A DNA stretch of 64,000 bases, taken from contig PIZK01000012.1 of the NCBI GenBank assembly GCA_002835545.1, positions 116,488 to 180,487 on the forward strand, read 5' to 3'. Under the pieces are notes generated by a model. That model searched no databases, was not told where the DNA came from, and saw only the letters and a list, made by a program, of their open reading frames with translations. Positions 19,924 through 28,050 of the stretch are shown here, piece after piece; the stretch's first letter is position 1; every line of letters starts with the position of its first letter. This DNA is from Alteromonadales bacterium alter-6D02. GTDB lineage: Bacteria; Pseudomonadota; Gammaproteobacteria; Enterobacterales; Psychrobiaceae. The translations under genes and the position numbers were made by a program.

Positions 19924-20775
19924 TTAATCAAGAATAACTGTTTTATTATGGTGGACGATAACACGATCTTCAAGATGCATTTGAAGCCCTCTAGCTAGCA
20001 CTAGCTTTTCTACGTCCTTGCCTAACCTTACCATATCATGCGCCTGCATGCGGTTGTTAATTCTCGCCACATCTTGTTCGATGATAGGACCTTCATCAAG
20101 GTCTTCCGTAACATAATGGCAAGTGGCACCGATCAGTTTGACCCCACGTTCATAGGCTTGATGATATGGCTTAGCTCCGGCAAATGACGGTAGGAAACTG
20201 TGATGTATATTAATAATTTTATGTTGATATTGTTGGCATACTGTCGGTGGTAATATCTGCATATACCTTGCTAAAACGATTGTCTGCGCCTTGTGCATCG
20301 CAATAATCTCACTGACTTTGGTAAAATGTTCACCTTTATCCTCGCTTATCGGTACGTGATAAAAGGGGATACCGTACCAACCTACTAAGTCTTTCAAGTC
20401 AGGGTGGTTTGAGATAACACAGGGGATGTCACAATCAAGGTCCCCACTGTGCCAGCGATTTAGAATATCAGCGATACAATGTGACTCTTTACTACACATA
20501 AGAATGACGCGAGGCTTTTGGTTGCTATCACTGATGTTCCACTGCATTTGTAAACTATTGGCTATGGGTGAAAATGCCTCTTTAAATGTTTCTAAGCCAA
20601 AAGGGATGGAGCTAGCAGTGATCTCATGGCGCATAAAGAACCATTGACTCTGGGTATCAGTATGATGATTTGCTTCCAGGATAGAGCCATTATACTGGGC
20701 GATAAACTGACTTATTTTTGCGACAATGCCGACTTGATCTGGGCAAGACATAGTCAGTCGATAAACTTGCTCCAT
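19924..20775 (-). CDS. purU: Formyltetrahydrofolate deformylase
   Basis: 283 residues. An N-terminal ACT domain (about 5-85) opens with YRLTMSCPDQVGIVAKI. The formyltransferase-fold catalytic domain (about 88-275) carries INIHHSFLPSFAGAKPYHQA and GATCHYVTEDLDEGPIIEQ, which supply the catalytic Asn/His/Asp set. It hydrolyses 10-formyl-THF to formate and THF, balancing one-carbon pools and supplying formate for purine synthesis. In E. coli it is controlled by methionine and glycine, consistent with the ACT domain. It is first of a two-gene unit with gloB. Confidence 0.96.
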   Translation of the reverse strand: MEQVYRLTMSCPDQVGIVAKISQFIAQYNGSILEANHHTDTQSQWFFMRHEITASSIPFGLETFKEAFSPIANSLQMQWNISDSNQKPRVILMCSKESHCIADILNRWHSGDLDCDIPCVISNHPDLKDLVGWYGIPFYHVPISEDKGEHFTKVSEIIAMHKAQTIVLARYMQILPPTVCQQYQHKIINIHHSFLPSFAGAKPYHQAYERGVKLIGATCHYVTEDLDEGPIIEQDVARINNRMQAHDMVRLGKDVEKLVLARGLQMHLEDRVIVHHNKTVILD

Positions 20776-21099
20776 TGAGCTACCTCTGAATGATTAGATA
20801 AATGAACTATTGACCGTAGCACAAACCATTGTAAAATTTCACTAGTGGTGTTGTTTTTTTGCTCGGTTATCCCTACACCTTTAGTCATAGCCATTGCATT
20901 AAATATTTAATCACTAGAGCCAGTAAAAACAAACAGGAACGGTATTGCTCTTAGCCTCAATAACCAGCTATAAGCTAATCAATCGCCTTGCCCAATAAGG
21001 CCCCTAGGTTTGTTTATTATATGCGTTTTATCTCTAGGCTAGCATATCGCAACAGAGTCGGGATTTTTCACTTAGGGTGACATTAAAGGAGGGCAGAAT
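20776..21099. other. Gene-free divergent region between purU and the DUF1289 gene
   Basis: 324 bases holding the promoters of two divergent units. I found no recognisable riboswitch, clear sigma-70 pair or hairpin with a T-tract. A strong SD (AGGAGGG) immediately precedes the DUF1289 start. Confidence 0.5.
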
Positions 21100-21366
21100 A
21101 TGAATGATGAATTGCGTGATCAATTGCAATTATTCACCATTGATAGCCCTTGCATCGGTGTATGTGAGGTGAATAACCGAGGCTATTGTAAAGGATGTTT
21201 TAGAAGCAGGGATGAACGATTTTATTGGCAACAACTGAGTGATGGTGATAAAAGTAAAGTTCTTATGTTGTGTCAGCGTCGGCGTAAGCGTATTGAAAGG
21301 GATAAAGCAAAAAAAGAGCAGCAAGTCCTCCCAAAAGGGGCGAACTTGTCGCTTTTTGATAAGTAG
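21100..21366 (+). CDS. DUF1289 family small cysteine-rich protein
   Basis: 88 residues. The core has the DUF1289 pattern SPCIGVCEVNNRGYCKGCFRS, with four cysteines that could bind a metal or iron-sulfur cluster, then a RDERFYWQQLSDGDK segment and a basic tail. E. coli YdhL is a similar small protein of unknown function. An excellent Shine-Dalgarno sequence, AGGAGGG, precedes the ATG. It stands alone and is convergent with yciK after a 23-base gap. No function is established for the family. Confidence 0.9.
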   Translation: MNDELRDQLQLFTIDSPCIGVCEVNNRGYCKGCFRSRDERFYWQQLSDGDKSKVLMLCQRRRKRIERDKAKKEQQVLPKGANLSLFDK

Positions 21367-21389
21367 GTGACCCTTACCTATTTTTGCTA

Positions 21390-22133
21390 TTATTTGGGTT
21401 GTGCATCAATAGATTGGCCTGTGACATCCGCACTCTCATCGGCCATTAAAAATAACCAAGGGGCGATGATTTGTTTTGGTGTTTTTAAAAGTGTCGCGTC
21501 TTCGCCTGGATAAGCTCGCGCACGCATGTTTGTTTGAGTTGCACCTGGGTTAATTGCGTTAACACGAACAGAAGTATTTTCTAGTTCATCGGATAAGGTT
21601 TCCATCATACCTTCAGTGGCAAACTTAGAGATAGCATAACTTCCCCAATACGCTCGGCCTTTTTTTCCTACACCACTTGATGTAAATACAATTGAGCTGT
21701 TTGAAGTTTTCTTCATTAAAGGAAGCAATGCTTTAGTCATCAGAAATGGTGCTTTGACATTAACCTGCATTACATCATCAAAACTATCTTGTTCAATTTG
21801 TTCAAAAGGAGATAACACCGTTAAAATTCCAGCATTATGTAAAAGTCCATCTAAACGCTGGTATTGTTGTTCGATGGTCGTTGCCATATCAATGTAGTGT
21901 TGTTCTGTAGCACCTTTTAAATCGAGTGGAATGATGGCAGGTTCTGGGTAACCAGCATTAATGATTTCATCATAGACAGCTTCGAGCTTACTGACTGTCT
22001 TTCCTAGTAAAATAACACTAGCCCCTTGTTCTGCATAGGAAATTGCTGCTTGTCGGCCGATGCCGTCACCAGCACCAGTCACTAGGATTACTTTGTTTAA
22101 TAAGGCGTTTTCTTTTATTGTATAATCTAACAT
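21390..22133 (-). CDS. yciK: Short-chain dehydrogenase/reductase YciK
   Basis: 247 residues, a classical SDR. The NAD(P)-binding motif TGAGDGIG lies near residues 20-27, NAG near 100, and the catalytic Ser with YAISK around 160-172. The C-terminal DVTGQSIDAQ segment and overall sequence resemble E. coli YciK, whose gene lies near sohB, topA and rluB there. The substrate is unknown. An 11-bp perfect inverted repeat sits about 50 bases upstream of its start. Confidence 0.9.
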   Translation of the reverse strand: MLDYTIKENALLNKVILVTGAGDGIGRQAAISYAEQGASVILLGKTVSKLEAVYDEIINAGYPEPAIIPLDLKGATEQHYIDMATTIEQQYQRLDGLLHNAGILTVLSPFEQIEQDSFDDVMQVNVKAPFLMTKALLPLMKKTSNSSIVFTSSGVGKKGRAYWGSYAISKFATEGMMETLSDELENTSVRVNAINPGATQTNMRARAYPGEDATLLKTPKQIIAPWLFLMADESADVTGQSIDAQPK

Positions 22134-22543
22134 TAATCTTCCTACTCGAAAATAATTAGAGCTTTTTATCTAATATGTAACTCACATTTAAAATGGTTGT
22201 TTTAAATGTGCGGATGAAATCGGTGCGCTTTTTAACAAAAAATGTACCACTAAGGTATAGATTATTAGCTTCCTTTAGGTTAAGTTGGCGCTATTAGCAA
22301 ACAAAATGACTATAATCGATTGTGTTATATTATTAAATCGAAATGCAATTGTCTGATGTTCAGTTTCTACAAGCGACTAGTTTGATTGCTAAGGCTTGTA
22401 ACAAACGTGTGTTTTAAAGGTGACTCATGGAGCCAGCGGTCACGTTTTGTTATTTTGATCATGCTAACTCTCTAAATTTTTAGCTATTCTAGCAAGCTTA
22501 GCGAAGAAATTAAAAATAATAACTATAGTAAACGGGGAATTTT
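22134..22543. other. Gene-free divergent region between yciK and the lipase gene
   Basis: 410 bases. Apart from the inverted repeat at 22183-22210, I see no ORF or hairpin terminator. The promoters of both divergent genes must lie here. ACGGGGAATTTT just before the lipase ATG provides its ribosome binding site. Confidence 0.5.
22183..22210. promoter_or_regulatory. Perfect 11-bp inverted repeat upstream of yciK
   Basis: CACATTTAAAA, six spacer bases, then TTTTAAATGTG. It lies 50-77 bases upstream of the yciK ATG. Its symmetry suggests an operator for a dimeric regulator, but a transcript hairpin is possible. No cognate regulator is visible. Confidence 0.45.
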
Positions 22544-25090
22544 ATGAAAAAATTATTGCTAAGTGTTGCAGTGGCTAGTGCGCTAGGCCTGACGGGCTGT
22601 AGTGGTGATAGTATCGAAGATATTAAAAAAGACGTCGAGAAAAGTGGTGAACAAAGCCAACCACTATCACGTATTGTTTTCGACCCAGCCAATGCAGTAA
22701 TGGCTATTCCTAACGATTTGCTATTTAGTGGCACAACCGATGGCACGATAAATGTACCAAGTGAAACTGTTGCAGCTGGACAAGTGATTGATTATACCGA
22801 TCCAACCACAGCGGTGGGTGCGTTAGACGGATGGTCAACAGTAGCCCCATTTAAAATTGAAGTTAGCACTAAAGACGGTGTGTCATTGCTTGCTGAGACG
22901 GCAGAGCAACCTGGTGCGGTTCGATTATTCAAAGCTGTACTTGGTGGGCCACTATCCCCAGATGCAGAGTGTAGCGCTCAACCGTCGGTAAGTGCTTGTA
23001 AGGTAGGTGAGGAATTGACGTTTGGTCAAGACTTTATCACGACAGCTAAAGGTAATAGCATTGTTATTGTGCCTCGTAAGCCTCTGGCTGCGAGCCAAGG
23101 TTATATTTTGGCTATCACAAACTTGATTCAAGATAGCAATAATAATCCAATTGCCCCTTCATCAACGTATGAATCTGTTCGTATGGATGTAGCAACAGCA
23201 CCATTACCTTTACCTAGCCAACTTACGTTACAAACTCTGGTAAATTCATATGAGTCAGGTTTAGCTAATGCCGGTGTTGATAAAAATGACTTAGTTTATA
23301 CTGCTGCATTTACCACACAATCTAGCCATGATGTATTATCTACTGCCAAAGCGTTAATGCTTGTTAACCAGCCGGTGATTGAGCCTTTGGTAAATACAAT
23401 GGCTAACGCTGGTGATTTACTGGTAAATGCTGGTCAAATTGACCCGATGACACCACAAGGTATGGCCGTTTATACAGGTGCAAGCCGCGCGAGTATTTAC
23501 ACATCGACCTTACATGCGCCTTATTACTTAGAAAAACCATCGGCCGACAACTGTCAATTGACTAACCAAGACAGTACCATTTCTGCAACAACGTGTTCTG
23601 GTTTATATAGCCGTTTTCATGCCATGGGTGATAGCCCGATTACTGTGTTGGGTGCGTTAGCCTCTGGTGCACTATCGCAAGAGTCATTTGCAACACAATA
23701 TGCTGCCCAACAGGCCGCTTTTGGACGACCTGACTTTAACGGTAATCCGGCGTTACTTGCTGGAATGACGTTTACTGTGCAAACGCCAGTGGGTCCAGTT
23801 CAACTAGACCAAAGCCGACACACAACCAAATTCAATCCGATTCCTGCTGTTCAATCTATTGAACAAAGCCCTGTGCTAGTTTCTTTACCGAACCTTGATA
23901 AGATTAACGCCTTGCGCGTTGCCAGTGATAAAGAGCTTCTTGAAATGCCTGACTCTGGCTGGCCTGTATTAATTTACTCCCATGGAATTACGAGCACCAA
24001 AGAAACCTTGTTAAGTTTTGCTGGTAGTATGGCTGAAGCTGGTATTGCTGTCATTGCAATTGACCATCCACTCCATGGTGATCGTGCAGGGAGTGTAAAA
24101 TTACCTGAGGCGATGGGCGGTATCGAGGTGCCACTATCAGCATCTGGTGCTGATGGTAAACCTGAGGCTTACCTTAATGTGGCGAGTTTATTGACGGCAC
24201 GAGATAACTTACGTCAATCAGAACTTGATTTACTTGCACTACGTTTAGCGGTTAATAAATTGCCTGAGCTTGGCACAGCAATTGACCCATTTAATGTGAG
24301 TTTCTTAGGTCAATCACTGGGTTCAGTCACTGGTATTACATTTACTGCCGTGGCAAATCAGCCTGTGATTGACCCGGCAACAGGCCAAGCGATACCATTT
24401 AACCCGTATACTATTAAGGCGGCTTCTTTTGCAGCGCCTGGCGGTGGTATTGCTGGATTCTTATTGGAGTCTCCTGGTTTAGGCGGCCCAATTAAAGAGG
24501 GGTTAGTTGCGTCAAGTCAATTCCAGTCACTATTAATCTCTACTGCTGCTGATCAAGGGATTGATGAAGTAACCCTTTTAGCAATGAAAGATGCTGGTGC
24601 ACCAGAGTATAACGCTTTAGTCGACGCTGTTTACGGACCGTTTTCGCAAGAGTTTGCTGTTGCTGCTCAAACATTGTTAGATTCAGGGGACCCGATTAAC
24701 TATGCTACAACCATCAGCCAAAATACCGATGCTATCCATGTGATGGAGTTTGTCGGGACACCGGGGGATGATACACGCTTACCTGACCAAGTTATTCCAA
24801 ATACAACGGTTAACTTTATGCTTTCAGGCACCGAACCTTTGGTTGAAAATATGAACCTTGATCCAATTAATAGTTCTGTTATGGGTGAGAATGGTGCTCA
24901 AGTTGCTGGTGTTGTTCGTTTCACTGATGGGCATCATAGTTCGTTATTAACCAATAGTACGTTATATGGTGGTAGTTCTGTAGACGCTAACACAGTAGTA
25001 CTGACGGAGATTCATACTCAATTAGCTTCTTTTATAGCTTCAGGTGGCACGATGATTAAAGTGACTTCAAATTCACCCGTTATTAAATAG
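22544..25090 (+). CDS. VolA/Pla-1-like outer-membrane lipoprotein lipase
   Basis: 848 residues. The signal peptide ends at lipobox LTGC (Cys19). The N-terminal region, with SRIVFDPANAVMAIPNDLLF, matches the bacterial virulence-factor lipase N-terminal domain. The C-terminal half is an alpha/beta hydrolase: VLIYSHGITSTKET (oxyanion region), DHPLHGDR, then the nucleophile elbow GQSLG with Ser591, and a late DGHHSSLL that probably supplies the catalytic His. Vibrio VolA is a surface-exposed lysophospholipase that frees fatty acids for FadL uptake. No fadL neighbour is present here. It is monocistronic with a strong terminator. The substrate is inferred from the family. Confidence 0.9.
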   Translation: MKKLLLSVAVASALGLTGCSGDSIEDIKKDVEKSGEQSQPLSRIVFDPANAVMAIPNDLLFSGTTDGTINVPSETVAAGQVIDYTDPTTAVGALDGWSTVAPFKIEVSTKDGVSLLAETAEQPGAVRLFKAVLGGPLSPDAECSAQPSVSACKVGEELTFGQDFITTAKGNSIVIVPRKPLAASQGYILAITNLIQDSNNNPIAPSSTYESVRMDVATAPLPLPSQLTLQTLVNSYESGLANAGVDKNDLVYTAAFTTQSSHDVLSTAKALMLVNQPVIEPLVNTMANAGDLLVNAGQIDPMTPQGMAVYTGASRASIYTSTLHAPYYLEKPSADNCQLTNQDSTISATTCSGLYSRFHAMGDSPITVLGALASGALSQESFATQYAAQQAAFGRPDFNGNPALLAGMTFTVQTPVGPVQLDQSRHTTKFNPIPAVQSIEQSPVLVSLPNLDKINALRVASDKELLEMPDSGWPVLIYSHGITSTKETLLSFAGSMAEAGIAVIAIDHPLHGDRAGSVKLPEAMGGIEVPLSASGADGKPEAYLNVASLLTARDNLRQSELDLLALRLAVNKLPELGTAIDPFNVSFLGQSLGSVTGITFTAVANQPVIDPATGQAIPFNPYTIKAASFAAPGGGIAGFLLESPGLGGPIKEGLVASSQFQSLLISTAADQGIDEVTLLAMKDAGAPEYNALVDAVYGPFSQEFAVAAQTLLDSGDPINYATTISQNTDAIHVMEFVGTPGDDTRLPDQVIPNTTVNFMLSGTEPLVENMNLDPINSSVMGENGAQVAGVVRFTDGHHSSLLTNSTLYGGSSVDANTVVLTEIHTQLASFIASGGTMIKVTSNSPVIK

Positions 25091-25113
25091 TGTAGTTTGA
25101 TAGGCTCAATTTT

Positions 25114-25147
25114 AAAATACCGCTCATTGAGCGGTATTTTTTTGCTA
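25114..25147 (+). terminator. Lipase gene terminator
   Basis: A 12-bp stem, AAAATACCGCTC / GAGCGGTATTTT, has a three-base loop and is followed by more Ts. It begins 24 bases after the stop. Confidence 0.93.
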
Positions 25148-25450
25148 TGAACTGCTGGACGCTCTGTCGCGAGGTAGCATTTATCGCAATTCCACTAATT
25201 ACCTGAACACTTTTCGCGGTTTAAACGAATTATCTACTATCAATGCCGAAAGATTACAAACACCAATCTATGTCTTGCACAGATAGGGGAGCGCTACGTA
25301 GCAAGCTCTGTCTTTAACACAGAGCCTGCTCGCGAATCTGTTTATCCTCGTTACAGCATTATTCACTTTATTGACGCAATTGATATTAACCAAAAGAGTG
25401 TATTAATAACTGCCTGCAATTATGGTGTCGATATAGATGTTGTTTGTTAG
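25143..25450 (+). pseudogene. Possible decayed coding remnant (two overlapping open frames)
   Basis: One frame is open from 25143 to the TAG at 25284-25286 and includes NTFRGLNELSTINAERLQTP. A second frame is open from 25199 to the TAG at 25448-25450 and includes PRYSIIHFIDAIDINQKSVL. Both read like protein, and joining them near 25285 would need one frameshift. Neither has an evident start or ribosome binding site, and the first begins inside the lipase terminator. I recognise no family. This could be chance open frames in intergenic DNA. Confidence 0.25.
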
Positions 25451-25463
25451 GGAAATTAAGCAT

Positions 25464-25495
25464 AAAAAAAGAGCTGTAAGAACAGCTCTTTTTAA
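25464..25495 (-). terminator. Chemoreceptor gene terminator
   Basis: The stem GAGCTGT / ACAGCTC has loop AAGA, with an A7 run on the left that reads as a T7 tract on the minus strand. A T-run is also present on the right, so it may act bidirectionally. Confidence 0.88.
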
Positions 25496-25526
25496 CGTTA
25501 TATATCCTAGATTTGAACAGCTAGGG

Positions 25527-27365
25527 TTACACCTTAAATTGCTCGACTGCGTTATGTAAATGATCCGCTTGTCTTGAAACCTCATGACTCATTTGTTCAT
25601 TTTGCTCAGCTGACTCAGATGTTTGATCCGTGACATCACGAATTGAAACAATATGAGTATTAACCTCAGCAGCGACGGCACTCTGCTCCTCAATAGCTGC
25701 AGCAACAGATGTGGTCATGCCTAAAATTTCTGAGATATCATCTGTAATCTCTCTCAGCATTTTTCCTGTGCTAGCTGCTTGTTCAGCACTGACTTTACCT
25801 TGATCACGACAGGCGGCCATTAACGCAACTATTTCAGTAGTGCGTCCTTGGAACTGTTCAATAATCGTCTCAATTTCACTGGTCGAGTCTTGTGTCTTAC
25901 TTGCTAATGATCGTACCTCATCCGCAACAACCGCGAAGCCACGGCCTTGCTCGCCGGCTCTTGCCGCTTCAATGGCCGCATTAAGCGCTAACAGGTTTGT
26001 TTGCTCGGCGATACCACGAATGACATCTAATACTGAGCCAATGCTCTTACTGTCGGTTTCAAGCTGGGTGATCACACTTTCTGAGTTAAGCAGATTGCTT
26101 GAAAGTTGATTGATTTGTTCAATCGTTTGCTCAACACCAGCTCGGCCTAATTGTGCATTTGTATTTGTGTCTTCAGCTTTATTTGCCGTATCTGTTGTGT
26201 TCCTCGCTATTTCATCGACTGTTGCAACCATTTCAGTAATTGCTGTTGCCACCATGTCTGTTTCAGACATTTGGGACTGAACCCCAGATGAGGTGATCTC
26301 AACATTTGCTGCGAGACTATCTGTGGTAGTATTTAGTGTTGAAACCGATGAATTAACATCAACAATCAATGTTCTAAATTGGGCAATCATATCGTTAAAA
26401 TGATGGGCCATATCAGAGATTTCATCAGACTGATTCTCGTTTGCTCGCAGGGTTAAATCCTTCGATTGTCTAATGGTTATCATTAGATCACGTAAAGCAT
26501 GTATTGGTCGTAAGATACTGCGGGTTGTATACATCGATAATGAAACCGCAATGACGAATATCACGGTAAAAAGGCCGTACAGTAAAAACGTTACTTGTTG
26601 GGTCGTGTCGTCTATTTGTTTGCTATTAATTTCGATGACTTTATCTAATAAGGTTTCAGTCGAATGGATGGTTTTACGAAGCTCTCCTAATGAACCTTCA
26701 TACGCTGTTAAGCCAAAGGTTTTAGTTGCATCAACGTAGCCGTTAAAGCTTTTGTCGTATTCAACAAGTGGCGCAGTTGTGAGATTGTTACTCACCAAGT
26801 GGCGTTTAATCACCTGTATCTGTTTGTTGGCCTTATCAACATACTTAGGGTCGAGGCGAAGCATAAAATCTTTTTCGTGACGGCGTAGCTGAAGTACATT
26901 AGTTACTAACACTAAATCCTGTGAATCAATGCCTGTTTCAAGACGGTGTGCAGCATTGCGAAGCTTTTTATTTAAGCCGTCATCCTTACTATAACCAATG
27001 TGCTTTTGTAACTGGTTGAGGGCATGAAACTTCTTTTGGTAGTCTTTTACAACCAGTTGCAGTTGTTTGATTTCTGTATTTGGCAAATCAAAGTCTGCAA
27101 ACAGAGTTTCAAGCTCTTGGGTATGCGTCATTAGCTTGGAAATATTCTTATCAAACTTCTTGACGTATTTTTCATCTTTTCGTGCGAGAAAGTCCTTTTC
27201 ATTGCGGCGTAGCTGTAAAACATCCTTATCAATGGCGTCTGCAGTTTTGACCCCCTCGACTAAGCGATTCATCGTATTAATACTGTAGGTTTCTAGTATT
27301 AGCATGATGATTAAGCTTAAAACGAGTAGTGCCGTACTTAGCGTTAGTTTATGTTTTATTTGCAT
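25527..27365 (-). CDS. Methyl-accepting chemotaxis protein with HBM-type sensor domain
   Basis: 612 residues if started at the ATG at 27365. An in-frame ATG at 27422 would add 19 residues but has no ribosome binding site, whereas the inner ATG has GGGA five bases upstream and directly precedes the first membrane helix (about 9-30). The periplasmic domain (about 35-265) has two copies of an LRRxEKDF motif (52-59 and 160-167), the hallmark of helical bimodular (HBM) sensors such as Pseudomonas McpS. A second membrane helix, a HAMP domain (about 285-335) and a signalling domain follow. The signalling hairpin tip contains [19 protein letters not shown]. McpS-type receptors sense TCA intermediates; the ligand here is unknown. 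Confidence 0.93.
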   Translation of the reverse strand: MQIKHKLTLSTALLVLSLIIMLILETYSINTMNRLVEGVKTADAIDKDVLQLRRNEKDFLARKDEKYVKKFDKNISKLMTHTQELETLFADFDLPNTEIKQLQLVVKDYQKKFHALNQLQKHIGYSKDDGLNKKLRNAAHRLETGIDSQDLVLVTNVLQLRRHEKDFMLRLDPKYVDKANKQIQVIKRHLVSNNLTTAPLVEYDKSFNGYVDATKTFGLTAYEGSLGELRKTIHSTETLLDKVIEINSKQIDDTTQQVTFLLYGLFTVIFVIAVSLSMYTTRSILRPIHALRDLMITIRQSKDLTLRANENQSDEISDMAHHFNDMIAQFRTLIVDVNSSVSTLNTTTDSLAANVEITSSGVQSQMSETDMVATAITEMVATVDEIARNTTDTANKAEDTNTNAQLGRAGVEQTIEQINQLSSNLLNSESVITQLETDSKSIGSVLDVIRGIAEQTNLLALNAAIEAARAGEQGRGFAVVADEVRSLASKTQDSTSEIETIIEQFQGRTTEIVALMAACRDQGKVSAEQAASTGKMLREITDDISEILGMTTSVAAAIEEQSAVAAEVNTHIVSIRDVTDQTSESAEQNEQMSHEVSRQADHLHNAVEQFKV

Positions 27366-27448
27366 AGTTGTCCCAACTTTCAGTAACCAGTTAAAGTAAG
27401 CCGTTTTTTTTATTTTCCGCATTTGCAGATATTTATAGTATAAGAGAG

Positions 27449-27483
27449 ATTCAAAGAAATTACTCTATGGTGACTCTTTGAAT
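27449..27483. promoter_or_regulatory. 9-bp inverted repeat upstream of the chemoreceptor gene
   Basis: ATTCAAAGA, 17 spacer bases, then TCTTTGAAT. It lies about 85-120 bases upstream of the preferred start. It could be a regulator site or a chance repeat. Confidence 0.3.
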
Positions 27484-27550
27484 AAACGGCACTCCTTTAC
27501 TATATCGACATATTGTAATAAATCTGTAATAAATAATTAATTATAAATGA

Positions 27551-27577
27551 AAAAACCGAACTGAATGTTCGGTTTTT
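27551..27577 (-). terminator. Terminator of the lipoprotein-pta-ackA unit
   Basis: The stem AAAAACCGAAC / GTTCGGTTTTT has a five-base loop. It lies 30 bases past the stop of the small lipoprotein gene, which is last in the minus-strand unit. Confidence 0.9.
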
Positions 27578-27606
27578 GAGCAATTACTTTAAAACGAGTC
27601 TGTTAA

Positions 27607-28050
27607 TTACGATTTAGTAACTTTCTTGACTTTCCAGCGACCATCTTGCCAAGTCATTAAAATGAAACGGTCATCGGCTTTTTTATTACCTTGAAAGTCT
27701 CCTCGAATATGGATTTCAACTTTATTATCTTTTTTAGATTTTCTAAAAAAGTCACCGCCGACATCCGTCACTTGAATTTTAGCTGAATCTAACGTTAAGT
27801 CCATTAAGTGTCGCTGAATCATCTTAACGGTACGGTAGTGTTCAATTAAATCTAACACTTTGTCTGACGAATGCTGTTTAATTACCGAAATATCTTTGGT
27901 GTTGTATACGGCATTAATAAACTCTTCTGCAACATCCTCAGGGAGTTTTTTTGAATCTGCACCGCCACAACCTGTGAGCGTAAATGTAAGTAATAGTGTT
28001 GCTAATAATGTAATAGCTTTAACAGGGAGTAGGTTAGTCATTATATTCAT
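27607..28050 (-). CDS. Small lipoprotein, NTF2-like/DUF4878-like
   Basis: 147 residues. The signal peptide ends at lipobox LTGC near residue 28. The mature part (about 110 residues) has the pattern of a cystatin/NTF2-like DUF4878 fold: an early helix [13 protein letters not shown], then beta strands ending in [11 protein letters not shown]. Its 5' end overlaps the 3' end of pta by 17 bases (8 if the ATG at 28041 is used). GGAAGA just upstream favours 28050. The overlap implies co-transcription with ackA-pta, an unusual partner for a lipoprotein. Function unknown. Confidence 0.85.
   Translation of the reverse strand: MNIMTNLLPVKAITLLATLLLTFTLTGCGGADSKKLPEDVAEEFINAVYNTKDISVIKQHSSDKVLDLIEHYRTVKMIQRHLMDLTLDSAKIQVTDVGGDFFRKSKKDNKVEIHIRGDFQGNKKADDRFILMTWQDGRWKVKKVTKS

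Larger units (their letters stand above)
25091..25526. other. Convergent intergenic region between the lipase and chemoreceptor genes
   Basis: 436 bases bounded by the lipase terminator (25114-25147) and the chemoreceptor terminator (25464-25495). The middle holds only the possible coding remnant described separately. Confidence 0.6.

Noticed and set aside
20776..21099. Possible glycine, folate or purine riboswitch before purU or the DUF1289 gene
   Set aside because: I could not find a recognisable aptamer core, conserved helices or an expression-platform terminator.
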